64,000 nt of DNA from Sandaracinaceae bacterium (GCA_016706685.1 JADJJE010000056.1:62001-126000), one strand, 5' to 3'; numbered from the stretch's first letter, positions 1 through 9,455 are shown. A program made the numbers and translations. The notes: generated from the letters alone by a model not told the origin.

Positions 1-1
1 G

Positions 2-400
2 CGCGAGGCAGCCGAGGCGAGCTTCCGTCATGCGCTTCAGCTGGTGCCCAACGACGCCGCCACGGCCACGGCGCTGGCCGACCTGTTCGCCGCCACCGAG
101 CGCTACGAAGAGGCCCTCGAGCAATACCGCGCGGCGGCCGACATGAGCCCCAGCGATCCCACGCCGTTACTCTCGGGTGCGCGGTTGGCGGTGCGCCTCG
201 GGCGCTCGCTGTTCGCCACGGCGTACCTGGACCTCGCGCTCGAGCGGCGCCCCGGAAACTGGGGCGCGCTCGACCTCTACGGAGACGTCATGCTCGCGCG
301 CGGCGACCGGGCGCGCGCCCGGACGTATTTCCAGGACGCGCTGCGTGCTGCTCCGGTCGAGGCGCGGGCGGGCATCGAGGCGAAGCTGCGCGGGCTGTAG
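2..400 (+). CDS. TPR-repeat protein, 3' end only
   Basis: This is the C-terminal 132 residues of a protein whose start lies left of the window; the frame is open from base 2 and ends in TAG. It contains tetratricopeptide-type helical pairs, with alternating small residues and motifs such as ERYEEALEQYRAAADMSP, DLALERRPGN and ARTYFQDALRAAP. TPRs mediate protein-protein contacts. The gene converges on the lipoprotein gene at 408 with a 7-base gap. Its specific function cannot be told from this fragment. Confidence 0.8.
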   Translation, partial: REAAEASFRHALQLVPNDAATATALADLFAATERYEEALEQYRAAADMSPSDPTPLLSGARLAVRLGRSLFATAYLDLALERRPGNWGALDLYGDVMLARGDRARARTYFQDALRAAPVEARAGIEAKLRGL

Positions 401-407
401 CGCCGGC

Positions 408-1115
408 TCAGCTGCGCTCACACTCGTAGGACTCGTACTCGGCGTTGAACGTGCACGTCACGACCACACGCGCGCTGTCCACCTCGCCACGGCCGGAGGA
501 GTCGGGGTCGCCCGTGTCGGGGTAGTAGGTATCCGCGCCGGTCACGCGGATGCGCACGCCCGTCGCCATCCGCTCGATCCGGCCGAGCCGATAGGAAGAG
601 GTCATGCCCGGAACGTCGTAGGACTGGCCGAGCTCCTCCGTGGTGGCGTAGTCCGCACCCGCCGAGCGCACCACGAGGTAGGCGACGACCACGTCGCCGC
701 TCACTGTGTCGTGGTACTGGCACTCGAGCACGTCGGCGCGTGAGTCGTTGGGCAGCGTGACGCCACCACGCTTGAACTCGCTGCGCTGGAGGGTCTCGGG
801 CTCGGGCACCAGCGACTCGCACAGCGCGGGCGCGGCCGCCGGCGTCATGTCGATGGGCTCCGGAGGTGGTGGCTCCTCGACCGGCTCCGCGTCCGGCGGG
901 GGCTCGACCACGGCCACGGTCGCAGCGGGTTCGGTCGTCGCTTCGCCAGCCGTCGTGTCCGTCTCCGCCGGGGTGGTCTCGGGTTCAGGCTCCGTGACCG
1001 GTGCGGTGGTGGCCGTTGGGGCGCTCTCGTGCGCGCACCCCGTGAGGAGGGCGATGGTCACGAGCACGAGGCGAGAAGTGCGAGCAACGCGAGAGAGGGG
1101 GGAGCGCTGGTCCAT
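408..1115 (-). CDS. Hypothetical lipoprotein with Thr/Pro/Glu-rich linker
   Basis: This 235-residue protein has a basic N-terminus, a hydrophobic stretch and the lipobox LLTGC, so it is probably an exported lipoprotein. A low-complexity linker of about 65 residues rich in T, P, E and A follows, and then a globular C-terminal domain (about residues 105-235) with several cysteines. I do not recognise the C-terminal domain. I chose the ATG at 1115 over an in-frame start 30 codons upstream because it places the signal peptide at the N-terminus. Confidence 0.75.
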   Translation of the reverse strand: MDQRSPLSRVARTSRLVLVTIALLTGCAHESAPTATTAPVTEPEPETTPAETDTTAGEATTEPAATVAVVEPPPDAEPVEEPPPPEPIDMTPAAAPALCESLVPEPETLQRSEFKRGGVTLPNDSRADVLECQYHDTVSGDVVVAYLVVRSAGADYATTEELGQSYDVPGMTSSYRLGRIERMATGVRIRVTGADTYYPDTGDPDSSGRGEVDSARVVVTCTFNAEYESYECERS

Positions 1116-1192
1116 GGCGTGAGGAGGTACCACACTCCTAGGGCGGACTGCCTCCCGTAACCACGGGGTGCTCATCTCGCACATCACCGACC

Positions 1193-1645
1193 ATGGACAA
1201 CACAACCATGCACTTCACGGATGAAGTCACGTTGGAGTCGATAGCGAGGTGCATCGCCACCGTCGCAGGAATAGATGCGGGTTCGCTCATCATCGGAACC
1301 CAGGGCTCCTACACGTTCGGTGAAGCGAGCTCCTACGATGGGAAAACACTGCTGCTGATGCATCGCTATGGCGCTGGCGACTTTGTTCAGGAGGTCTTCG
1401 TCACGCTCGGCGGCGCCAGGCTGCTATCAGCGACCGGGTCTCGGAAGGCGTTTCTCGTGGCGCTGGCTTCGTCCCTCGGGTCGGAGGTCTTGACCGACGC
1501 CCTGGGCAACGCGGACGACGCGTACCACCTGGTTGGCGTCGATGGATCGCTCACGACGGTAGCCGTCCAAGAGCCGGAAGAATATGGCTTCACCGGGCTG
1601 TACGTACGGTCTATGGCGAGGGGACGCGCTCGCGCAGACCATTGA
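1193..1645 (+). CDS. Small hypothetical protein, lower GC than neighbours
   Basis: This open frame encodes 150 residues starting MDNTTMHF; an alternative ATG lies at 1208. No signal peptide or membrane segment is visible and no family is recognised. The composition looks like a soluble alpha/beta domain. By eye it is markedly less GC-rich than its neighbours and its third positions are less GC-biased, which could mean acquisition by transfer or a weakly constrained gene. It lies 32 bases upstream of the serine hydrolase and could be co-transcribed with it. Confidence 0.5.
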   Translation: MDNTTMHFTDEVTLESIARCIATVAGIDAGSLIIGTQGSYTFGEASSYDGKTLLLMHRYGAGDFVQEVFVTLGGARLLSATGSRKAFLVALASSLGSEVLTDALGNADDAYHLVGVDGSLTTVAVQEPEEYGFTGLYVRSMARGRARADH

Positions 1646-1677
1646 CCCCCGCCACGCCGGCTGCCTACGCTGGCCCC

Positions 1678-2856
1678 ATGTCGCCAATCTCCGTATCACT
1701 GCGCGCTCCCCACCGTCCCTTGCGCGCGCTCGTGTTGGTCACCGCCACCCTAGCCGCCACTGGCCTAGGCTCGTGTGCCAGCGACAGCCGCTTCGAGTTC
1801 GCCGAGGGCACCCCCGAGGACGTGGGCATGGACTCCGCCGTGCTCGAGGGCGCGCGCACGTACGCGTTCACCGAGGGGCGCAACACGCAGGGCGTGGTGG
1901 TGGTGCGGCGCGGGACCATCGTGGCCGAGTGGTACGACCCGCGGCGCGACGCGAGCAGCCGCGGCGCCAGCTGGTCCATGGCCAAGAGCTTCACCAGCGC
2001 GCTGGTGGGCATCGCCATCGACCGCGGCGAGATCCCCTCGGTCGACGAACCGATGACCACGTACATCCCGGAGTGGGAGGGCACCGACAAGGAGGGCATG
2101 CGGCTGCGCGACGTGCTCGAGATGGCGTCCGGCCTCGAGTGGAACGAGGACTACAATCCGGCCGAGGCCAGCGGCTCCGACATCATCGAGATGGTGCTGG
2201 ACTCGAGCGGCTCGCTGCTGAGCGTGGTGCTGGACAACCCCGTGACCGCACCGCCCGGCACGCGCTTCAACTACTCGAGCGGCGACACCATGCTGCTCTC
2301 GCGCGTCATCGCGGTGGCCACGGGCATGCCGGCCGGCGACTACGCGCGCGAGCACCTCTTCGAGCCCATGGGCGTCTCGGACGGCGCGTGGTGGCGCGAC
2401 CTGTCCGGCGACACGCTCACCTTCTGCTGCGTGGACATGCCCAGCCGCGACTTCGCGCGCTTCGGCCAGCTGTTCCTCGACGGCGGGCGACTCGGCGGTC
2501 GGCGCATCCTCTCCGAGGAGTGGGTCACCGAGTCCACCTCACCCTCACGCTCGTACGAAGGCTACGGCTACCAGTGGTGGCTCGAGGGCAACACACAGCC
2601 GGGCGTCCCAGAAGACATGTACGCCGCCATCGGTCACGACGGCCAGTACATCTACGTCATCCCCAGCCTCGAGCTCGTCGTCGTCCGCAACGGCTGGTAC
2701 GCACCCTACCTGGGCGACACCGTGGCCGACCCGAGCCTCTTCGGCCGCTACCCGAGCGATGGAATCATCCCCAGCCGCGGCACGCGCCCACCCAGCGACT
2801 GGAGCGACGCGGAGTTCCTCGCCCCCATCGTGGCCAGCATCACCAACGCCCCCTGA
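1678..2856 (+). CDS. Serine hydrolase, class C beta-lactamase/DD-peptidase family, lipoprotein
   Basis: This 392-residue exported protein has a hydrophobic signal ending in the lipobox LGSC (Cys33). The beta-lactamase (PF00144) fold is supported by the SxxK motif S-M-A-K at 100-103, a Tyr motif YSS near 199 and an H-x-G motif (GHDG) near 320 in place of K-T-G. Members of this family include esterases, DD-peptidases and other hydrolases, so the substrate cannot be assigned. The ATG at 1678 is preferred to 1642 because it leaves a compact signal peptide. Confidence 0.88.
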   Translation: MSPISVSLRAPHRPLRALVLVTATLAATGLGSCASDSRFEFAEGTPEDVGMDSAVLEGARTYAFTEGRNTQGVVVVRRGTIVAEWYDPRRDASSRGASWSMAKSFTSALVGIAIDRGEIPSVDEPMTTYIPEWEGTDKEGMRLRDVLEMASGLEWNEDYNPAEASGSDIIEMVLDSSGSLLSVVLDNPVTAPPGTRFNYSSGDTMLLSRVIAVATGMPAGDYAREHLFEPMGVSDGAWWRDLSGDTLTFCCVDMPSRDFARFGQLFLDGGRLGGRRILSEEWVTESTSPSRSYEGYGYQWWLEGNTQPGVPEDMYAAIGHDGQYIYVIPSLELVVVRNGWYAPYLGDTVADPSLFGRYPSDGIIPSRGTRPPSDWSDAEFLAPIVASITNAP

Positions 2857-2908
2857 GCTGGCCCCGCCGGGGCTTGTACGAAATGCTCTGGGGCGCTACG
2901 AAGCCGAC

Positions 2909-3745
2909 ATGCGATTGCCGTTCCGTCTTCTGCCCCTCCTCGCGCTCGGCGCGATCAGCGTGCTCGCCGCATGCACCGGGGGCAGCACCAGCACGTCCAG
3001 CCAGGTCACGCTGCAGGGCGAGGAGAGCAGCGGCGGCGACAGCGCAGACCCCGCGCGCACCGCGTACGAAGAGGCGCTGGCCGAGTTCCGCGACGGCGAC
3101 TGCATCGAGGGCGAGCCGCTGTTCACGGCCGTCCGCACCGAGTTCCGCTTCAGCCGCTTCGCCGCCCTGGCCGAGCTGCGCATCGCCGACTGCAAGTTCG
3201 AGACGAAGGCCTACGCCGAGGCCATCGCGGGCTACCGCGAGTTCGTGCGCTTCCGCCCGTCGCACGCGGAGGTGGTCTACGCGCGCTTCCGCATCGCCGA
3301 GAGCTACTACGCGCAGATCCCCGCCGACTGGTTCCTGGTGCCGCCTTCGTGGGAGCGCGACCAGGGCGCCACGCGTGACGCGCTGAGCCAGCTCCGCCGC
3401 TTCATCTTGGACTTCGCAGAAGACACGCGCGTGCCCGAGGCGCGCCGTATGGAGCAGCGCTGCCTGGCCCTCATGGCCGAGCACGAGCTGTACGTGGCCG
3501 AGTTCTACCGCAGTCGGCGCGCCTACCGCGCCACCATCGCGCGCATCCAGACGCTGCTCGCCACCTACCACGGCAGTGGCGTCGAGCCGCGCGCGCTGCT
3601 GCTGCTGGGGCGGACGTTCCTGGACACCGAGGAGCCCGAGCGCGCCCGTCAGGCGTTCGAAGAGCTGGTGGCCAGCTTCCCGGAGTCGGAGCAGGCGGGT
3701 GCCGCGCGCACCGAGCTGAGCGACCTCCCCGCGATCAGCCCCTGA
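2909..3745 (+). CDS. bamD: BamD-like outer-membrane assembly lipoprotein
   Basis: This 278-residue protein has a signal peptide ending in the lipobox LAAC (Cys22), a short Ser/Gly linker, then about five TPR-like helical pairs across residues 50-270. The length and the lipoprotein-plus-TPR arrangement fit BamD (YfiO), the BAM-complex lipoprotein that helps insert beta-barrel proteins. A YbgF/CpoB-type TPR protein is the main alternative. I chose the ATG at 2909 because it places the signal peptide correctly. It converges on the TPR gene at 3770. Confidence 0.72.
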   Translation: MRLPFRLLPLLALGAISVLAACTGGSTSTSSQVTLQGEESSGGDSADPARTAYEEALAEFRDGDCIEGEPLFTAVRTEFRFSRFAALAELRIADCKFETKAYAEAIAGYREFVRFRPSHAEVVYARFRIAESYYAQIPADWFLVPPSWERDQGATRDALSQLRRFILDFAEDTRVPEARRMEQRCLALMAEHELYVAEFYRSRRAYRATIARIQTLLATYHGSGVEPRALLLLGRTFLDTEEPERARQAFEELVASFPESEQAGAARTELSDLPAISP

Positions 3746-3769
3746 CGCCTCGCGCCTGCGTTCCGCCCA

Positions 3770-4483
3770 TCACTGCCCGCGCTGCTGCGTGTCCAGCATG
3801 CGCACGTACATGACCGCGGCCTTGTTGTCGGGCTCGAGCTCCACGGCGCGCACCCAGGAGCGACGCGCCGCGCCCAGGTCGCCGAGGCCCAGCTGCACCA
3901 CGCCCAGCGCCACGTGCGCGGGCACGTAGCCCTCGCGGTACTTGAGCGCCTCCTTCAGCTCGTGGATGGCCGCCGCCGGGTCGCCCTGTTGCTTGTAGAG
4001 GTTGGCTAGCTTCACGCGCACGTCGGCGAAGTGCGGGCACAGCATGAGCGCCTTGCGCAGCTCGTGCATGGCCTCCGAGATGAGCCCCACGTCGGTGTAG
4101 CCCTGCGCGGTCTCCACGTGCAGGTTGGCGATCTTGCCCATGACGAAGGGGTCCAGCTTGCCAGGCGACTCTTCGCCGTGGTCCATGGCGGCCTGATAGA
4201 TGCGCTTGGCGTCGTCGTAGCGGCCGAGGTCGTTGTAGGTGACCGACAGGTTGAGCGCCGCCTCGGTGTAGTTGGGGTTGACGCGCAGCGACTCTTCGAA
4301 GTGGTGCTGCGCGTCCTCGAGCTGCCCACGATCGTGCGCGATGACGCCCAGCATGTTGAGGATGTCGGCGAAGCGGACGTCGCGCGCGAGGCACTCGCGC
4401 AGGTAGTGCTCTGCCTTGTCGAATTCGCGCTTCTCGTAGTGCTCGCGGCCGAGTGCGAGGACCTGCTTGGTGCGTTCGTCCAT
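3770..4483 (-). CDS. TPR-repeat protein, cytoplasmic
   Basis: This 237-residue protein is made almost entirely of tetratricopeptide repeats, for example YEKREFDKAEHYLRECL, LEDAQHHFEESLRVNPNY and LGRYDDAKRIYQAAM. No signal peptide is visible, so it is probably a cytoplasmic scaffold or adaptor. The chosen ATG at 4483 starts MDERTK; upstream codons in the same frame have the composition of a non-coding frame. It is divergent from the ferredoxin gene. Function is otherwise unknown. Confidence 0.8.
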   Translation of the reverse strand: MDERTKQVLALGREHYEKREFDKAEHYLRECLARDVRFADILNMLGVIAHDRGQLEDAQHHFEESLRVNPNYTEAALNLSVTYNDLGRYDDAKRIYQAAMDHGEESPGKLDPFVMGKIANLHVETAQGYTDVGLISEAMHELRKALMLCPHFADVRVKLANLYKQQGDPAAAIHELKEALKYREGYVPAHVALGVVQLGLGDLGAARRSWVRAVELEPDNKAAVMYVRMLDTQQRGQ

Positions 4484-4603
4484 GTACCCCGAAGGTATCC
4501 CGGAGCCGGCCCGCGCAGCAAGGACGGTGACTGCGCGGTCCCGGAACGAAGGCGCGCGCGTGCGTTGACGCAGGCCAGTGAGCGTGGCTTGGTTGCAGCC
4601 GTC

Positions 4604-4906
4604 ATGGCGCGACTCCGCTTCCAACCCTCTGGCTTCGAACTCTCGGTCGCGCTCGAGCCCGGCGGACTGCGGGTGCTCGACGTGTGCGACGACCACAGCG
4701 CGTGCGAGGTGCCCTACTCGTGCCGCTCGGCCAACTGCGGCACGTGCCGCGTGCGCGTGCTCACCGGGGCCGAGCTGTTCGCGCCGCCAGGCGAAGACGA
4801 GCTCGCCGTGCTGGACCTCTTCGGCAACCTGCCGCACGAGCGGCTGGCGTGTCAGCTGCTCATGATCCGCGAGGGCGAAGCCACGCTCGAGGTCGCCGAC
4901 ACGTGA
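4604..4906 (+). CDS. [2Fe-2S] plant-type ferredoxin
   Basis: This 100-residue soluble protein carries the plant-type [2Fe-2S] signature Cys40-x4-Cys45-x2-Cys48 with the fourth ligand at Cys83 (LACQL). It should be a small electron-transfer protein. The partner reductase or oxygenase is not encoded nearby. The ATG at 4604 gives the normal length for this family. Confidence 0.9.
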   Translation: MARLRFQPSGFELSVALEPGGLRVLDVCDDHSACEVPYSCRSANCGTCRVRVLTGAELFAPPGEDELAVLDLFGNLPHERLACQLLMIREGEATLEVADT

Positions 4907-4985
4907 GCGTGCGCTCTTGCGGATTGCGGAGCGGCGCCCCAGGTTGGGCCGGCGCCCGTAGCGCGCATGAGGTAGCATCGTGACC

Positions 4986-6092
4986 ATGACATCCATCGCA
5001 GCACCCCTCCCGCCGCCCACCACGGTCGACGTGGAGGTCGGGGAGCCGGAGCTGCTGCTCAAGCTCACGGGGCCGAACGGCGCGCACCTCCGCGCGCTGG
5101 GCGAAGAGTTCCGCGTGACGCTGGGTCAGCGCGGCACCACCCTGCGCATCCACGGCGCACCGGAAGACGTCGCCGCCATGGAGCGCACGCTGGTCCAGCT
5201 GCTAGACGTGCTGGGCGACCGCAACCTCACCAGCCTCGAGCTGGCCCGCGCGGCGCGCACGCTGCGCACGCACCCGCAGGTGAACCTGCGCCGCCTGTTC
5301 GACGACGTGGTCGCCACCTCGCAGGGGCGCCGCTCCATCGCGCCCAAGGGCCTCACGCAGCAGCTCTACCTGCAGGCCATCCGCGAACACGACGTGGTCT
5401 TCGGCGTGGGCCCGGCCGGCACGGGCAAGACGTACCTCGCCATGGCCATGGCCGTGCGCGCACTCCTCGAGAAGCGCGTGAAGCGCATCATCCTCACGCG
5501 CCCCGCGGTGGAGGCGGGCGAGAAGCTGGGCTTCCTGCCGGGTGACCTGGCCGAGAAGATCAACCCGTACCTGCGGCCGCTGTACGACGCGCTGCACGAC
5601 ATGATGGACCCCGAGAAGGTGGCCCTGCTCATGGAGCGCGGCACCATCGAGGTGGCCCCGCTCGCCTTCATGCGCGGGCGCACGCTCAACGCCAGCTTCG
5701 TGATCCTGGACGAGGCGCAGAACACTACGGCCGAGCAGATGAAGATGTTCCTGACGCGCCTCGGGTTCGACTCGCAGGCGGTCATCACGGGCGACATCAC
5801 CCAGGTGGACTTGCCCCACTCCACGCGCAGCGGCCTGCGCGACGCCGAGGACCTGCTGCAGGGTGTGGAGGGCATCTCGTTCGTCCGCTTCAACGACAAC
5901 GACGTGGTGCGCCACCCGCTGGTGCAGCGCATCGTGCGCGCCTACGACGAGCGCGACACGCGTCGCGAGGCCGAGCGTGACCGGAAGCGCCGCGAGCGCG
6001 GCGAGCCGAGCGAGAGCGACGACGCACGCCACGACGCACGCGACCCGCGCGCTGCCGGTGACCCCGGCAAGCCAGGAGCGCCGCTGTCGTGA
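4986..6092 (+). CDS. PhoH-family P-loop ATPase with N-terminal KH-like domain
   Basis: This 368-residue protein has a KH-like RNA-binding segment (about residues 20-90), then a PhoH ATPase domain with Walker A GPAGTGKT at about 142-149 and Walker B VILDEAQN near 240. PhoH proteins are cytoplasmic ATPases linked to RNA metabolism and ribosome quality control. The C-terminal ~45 residues are a charged, Arg/Asp-rich extension. A GTG lies at 4980 and an ATG at 4986; the ATG was chosen. The stop overlaps the GTG start of the next gene. In many bacteria phoH precedes ybeY and a CBS-domain protein; that order is not seen here. Confidence 0.92.
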   Translation: MTSIAAPLPPPTTVDVEVGEPELLLKLTGPNGAHLRALGEEFRVTLGQRGTTLRIHGAPEDVAAMERTLVQLLDVLGDRNLTSLELARAARTLRTHPQVNLRRLFDDVVATSQGRRSIAPKGLTQQLYLQAIREHDVVFGVGPAGTGKTYLAMAMAVRALLEKRVKRIILTRPAVEAGEKLGFLPGDLAEKINPYLRPLYDALHDMMDPEKVALLMERGTIEVAPLAFMRGRTLNASFVILDEAQNTTAEQMKMFLTRLGFDSQAVITGDITQVDLPHSTRSGLRDAEDLLQGVEGISFVRFNDNDVVRHPLVQRIVRAYDERDTRREAERDRKRRERGEPSESDDARHDARDPRAAGDPGKPGAPLS

Positions 6093-8500
6093 CGCCGAGC
6101 CGCGGCGCCGCGAGCGCCCGCGCCCTGCTGCTGACGCTGATGCTGATGACGGGCTGCGGGGACGGCGGGGACGTGCTCGACCCGCCGCTGCCACCGTCCA
6201 TGGGGGCCAGCGGTGGCGCCGGGTCCACCGCGGGCGTGGCCATCTGCGCCGGCAACCTGCACACCTGCGTCATCACCGAGGGTGGGCAGGTGGCGTGCGC
6301 CGGCCTCGGGCTGGACGGCCAGCTGGGCAGCGCCGAGCACCGCACACGGCGCTCCTTCGCAGCGGTGCCGGGAGTGGAGGGTGCCACCAGCCTCGCGTGC
6401 GGGAGCCGGCACACCTGCGTGACCACGCGCGCGGGCGCGCTGTTCTGCTGGGGTGAGGCCGCCAGCGAGCAGCTGGGAGTGGAAGACGCCACGCTCGGCC
6501 CCGTGCAGGTGCCGGGCGTGACGGGCGCCGTGCAGGTGGCGGCAGGCGACGCGTTCACCTGCGTTCGCACCCGCGAGCGGGAGGTCTACTGCCTGGGCGC
6601 GCTGCCGGAGCCGGAGGAAGAGAGCACGCCCAGCGGCGAGGCTCCCGCCGACGACGGAGAGGTGCTGGCCAACACCGCGGCGTTGCAAGGCGTCATCGAC
6701 ATCGCCGCCGGGAGCGGCCACCTGTGCGTGCTGCTGGAAGACGGCACGCTGCGCTGTCGCGGCGACAACCGCGCGGGCCAGCTGGGCGTCGCGCCCACTC
6801 GCGCCGAAGGCTGGACCGAGACGCGCCTCGAGGGCGTGGTGGACGTGGAAGCCGGCGGCGCGCTCACGTGTGGCCGGCTGCGCGAGGGTGGCGAGCTCCG
6901 CTGCTTCGGCGCGGGCTCACAGGGCCAGCTGGGGGACGGCATGCGCTCGGCGGCCAGCTTCATCCCGGTGCCCGTGAAAGAGGTGCGCGACGCCCACGCG
7001 CTGTCCATCGGCAGCACGCACGCGTGCGCCATCGTGGGCGCGGCCCACACGCTCACGTGCTGGGGCGAGAGCTCGGAGGACCGCCTCGGCTCGCCCACCG
7101 TCGAAGGTCAGGGGCCCACCGTGGTGCGTGGCCTAGAGGGCGCCATCCGCGTGGCCACGGGTGGCGCGCACAGCTGCGCCATCACACACGACGGCAGCCT
7201 GTGGTGTTGGGGGCGCTCCCGCGAGGGCCAGCTGGGCATCTCGGGCTACGACCCGGTGCGCACCGCTCGCCGCATCGGCGCGCTGCGCGAGCTGACCGCC
7301 ACGCCCAGCGCTACGGGCACGCCCAGGTCGCCGCGCGGCAGCAACCCGCCGTCTCTCGCAGCCGCGCTGAGCACCCCGGCCACGCGCGCGATCGTCACCG
7401 GCGCCGACCACGTCTGTGTGCTCGGCGCCGACGGCGGGGTCTCTTGTTGGGGCAGCGGCGAGCTCGGCCAGCTGGGCCACGGCCGCTCGGACTCGTCGTT
7501 CGAGCGCAGCGTGCGTGTCGTCGGGCTCGAGGGCGTGGTGGCGCTGAGCGCGGGCGCCAACCACACCTGCGCGCTGCTCGCCGACGCGCGCGTGGCCTGC
7601 TGGGGCGAGCAAGAGGGCGGCTTCGGCGATGGCTCGGGCGACCCCTCTTCGCTGCCGGTGGAGGTGCACGCGTTCCGCGGCGCGCGCGCCGTGTCGGCGG
7701 GCGACCGCATGACCTGCGCGCTGCTCGGCGACGGCTCGGTGCGCTGCAGTGGTGCGGCGCTGTTCGAGTCCCACGAGCGCCTTGCGGCGCGCACCGCGGG
7801 GCGTGGCCTCGGCGTGCGCACCATCACCGGGCTGACCGAGCCCAGCGGTGTGGCCGTGGGGAGCGCGCTCGGCTGCGCCATCGTCGCCGACGGTCGCGTC
7901 TCGTGCTGGGGCCCCACGCCAGGGCGCGCCACCACCGAGGCCCGCCAGGTGCGCGGGCTGGCCGGCGCCGTGCAACTGGACATAGGGCACCGCACGGGCT
8001 GCGCGGCGTCGCGCGGCGGCCGCATCAGCTGTTGGGAGGTGCCGCTCGGAAGCGTGGCGCCCATCACCTCGGAGCTGGTCAACGGGCTCACGTTCGTGGA
8101 CCGCGTGGTGGTGGGCGAGGGCGTGTTCTGCGCCAAGCCGCGCCGTGGCGGCTACCTGTGTTGGGGCGAGAACCGGCTCGGGCAGACGGGCACGGGCTTG
8201 GAAGCTGCCATGGTGCGCAGCCCCAGCCCGCTCGCGGACACCGCGGTGACCGACCAAGGGCGGCGCGCCTCGCTGGACTGCAGCGACGGCTTCTGTTGCG
8301 GCCTCCACCCGTCCGGCGCCATCAGCTGCGCGGGGGCGGGCCCGCTGGTGCACCTGGCCAGCCGGGACTCCGCGCGCCCACGCACGCCGCTCATGGTGCC
8401 CTTCCGTGCGGACCCCGCGCCGCCAGCCGAGGCCCCCGCCGACGCCCCGGCGGCTGCTCCTGCGGTTACCCCGGCCGCCCCACCCGCACCCGCGCCCTGA
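6089..8500 (+). CDS. RCC1-repeat lipoprotein
   Basis: This 803-residue protein begins at a GTG that overlaps the phoH stop (GTGA). A signal peptide ends in the lipobox MTGC and a short linker follows. About twelve RCC1-type repeats follow, each with the pattern G-x-x-H-x-C-A ... C-W-G ... G-Q-L-G (examples: HTCVITEGGQVAC, GHLCVLLEDG). RCC1 repeats build a seven-bladed beta-propeller, and two propellers could fit here. Each repeat has paired cysteines, consistent with disulfides in an extracytoplasmic protein. It ends with a Pro/Ala-rich tail. The binding partner is unknown. Confidence 0.88.
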   Translation: MTPSRGAASARALLLTLMLMTGCGDGGDVLDPPLPPSMGASGGAGSTAGVAICAGNLHTCVITEGGQVACAGLGLDGQLGSAEHRTRRSFAAVPGVEGATSLACGSRHTCVTTRAGALFCWGEAASEQLGVEDATLGPVQVPGVTGAVQVAAGDAFTCVRTREREVYCLGALPEPEEESTPSGEAPADDGEVLANTAALQGVIDIAAGSGHLCVLLEDGTLRCRGDNRAGQLGVAPTRAEGWTETRLEGVVDVEAGGALTCGRLREGGELRCFGAGSQGQLGDGMRSAASFIPVPVKEVRDAHALSIGSTHACAIVGAAHTLTCWGESSEDRLGSPTVEGQGPTVVRGLEGAIRVATGGAHSCAITHDGSLWCWGRSREGQLGISGYDPVRTARRIGALRELTATPSATGTPRSPRGSNPPSLAAALSTPATRAIVTGADHVCVLGADGGVSCWGSGELGQLGHGRSDSSFERSVRVVGLEGVVALSAGANHTCALLADARVACWGEQEGGFGDGSGDPSSLPVEVHAFRGARAVSAGDRMTCALLGDGSVRCSGAALFESHERLAARTAGRGLGVRTITGLTEPSGVAVGSALGCAIVADGRVSCWGPTPGRATTEARQVRGLAGAVQLDIGHRTGCAASRGGRISCWEVPLGSVAPITSELVNGLTFVDRVVVGEGVFCAKPRRGGYLCWGENRLGQTGTGLEAAMVRSPSPLADTAVTDQGRRASLDCSDGFCCGLHPSGAISCAGAGPLVHLASRDSARPRTPLMVPFRADPAPPAEAPADAPAAAPAVTPAAPPAPAP

Positions 8501-8546
8501 AGCGGACGTCGGGCACGCCGGACGGCGCGTGGTAAGCTCGCGGGGC

Positions 8547-9455
8547 ATGACCACTCGCATCTACGACAGCGCGCTCCAGCTCATCGGTCGGACCCCACTC
8601 GTGCGCCTCAAGCGCCTGAGCGGGCACGTGGGCGCCGAGGTGTGCGCGAAGCTCGAGTCGCAGAACCCGGGAGGCTCGGTAAAGGACCGCCCCGCGCTCG
8701 CCATGGTGGAGCACGAAGAGCGCGCGGGCCGCTTGCTGCCTGGCGCCACGTTGGTCGAAGCCACCAGCGGCAACACGGGCATCAGCCTCGCCATGATCGC
8801 GGCCGTGCGCGGCTACCAGTGCATCATCGTCATGCCCGAGGACATGAGCCTCGCGCGCCGCAACATCCTCGCGTCGTACGGCGCCACGGTGGTGCTCACG
8901 TCAGCCGAGGACGGCATGGCCGGCGCGGTGGAGCGGGCCGAGCGCATCGCCGCCGAGACCAACAACTCGTTCATGCCGCGCCAGTTCGAGAACCCGGCCA
9001 ACCCGGACGTGCACGCGCTCACCACGGCCGAAGAGATCTGGGAGGCCACCGAAGGCAAGATCGACGCGTTCGTGGCGGGCGTGGGCACGGGCGGCACGCT
9101 CACCGGCATCGCGCGTGTGCTGAAGGAGCGCCTGCCGACTGTGCGCATCGTGGCCGTGGAGCCGCGCGCCAGCGCCGTGCTCTCGGGCGGCCAGCCGGGC
9201 CTACACGGCATCCAGGGCCTGGGCGCGGGCTTCATCCCGGGCGTGCTGGACACCGAGCTGATCGACGACGTGGTGACCGTCACGGACCTGGCCGCCGAGC
9301 GCATGGCCGGCCGGCTGGCCCGCGAAGAGGGCTTCCTCACGGGCCCCTCCGCGGGCGCCAACGTGCACGCCGCCCTCGAGGTAGCGCGCCGCATGGAGAA
9401 GGGGCAGCGCGTGGTCACCATCTTGTGCGACGGCGGCGAGCGTTATCTGTGCTGA
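8547..9455 (+). CDS. cysK: Cysteine synthase (O-acetylserine sulfhydrylase)
   Basis: This 302-residue PLP enzyme makes cysteine from O-acetylserine and sulfide. Lys46 in GGSVKDR is the PLP Schiff-base lysine. The substrate-binding loop EATSGNTG and the phosphate-cup loop GVGTGGTLTG are intact, and IQGLGAGFIPG is typical of the family. CysK and CysM are hard to separate without alignment. The protein stops at GERYLC, slightly shorter than many homologues. The ATG at 8547 is preceded by a 46-base gap after the RCC1 gene. Confidence 0.93.
   Translation: MTTRIYDSALQLIGRTPLVRLKRLSGHVGAEVCAKLESQNPGGSVKDRPALAMVEHEERAGRLLPGATLVEATSGNTGISLAMIAAVRGYQCIIVMPEDMSLARRNILASYGATVVLTSAEDGMAGAVERAERIAAETNNSFMPRQFENPANPDVHALTTAEEIWEATEGKIDAFVAGVGTGGTLTGIARVLKERLPTVRIVAVEPRASAVLSGGQPGLHGIQGLGAGFIPGVLDTELIDDVVTVTDLAAERMAGRLAREEGFLTGPSAGANVHAALEVARRMEKGQRVVTILCDGGERYLC

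Noticed and set aside
1584..3386. Plus-strand open frame of 600 codons overlapping the serine hydrolase and BamD-like genes
   Set aside because: It is very Arg/Pro/Ala-rich and out of frame with two genes that have signal peptides and catalytic motifs.
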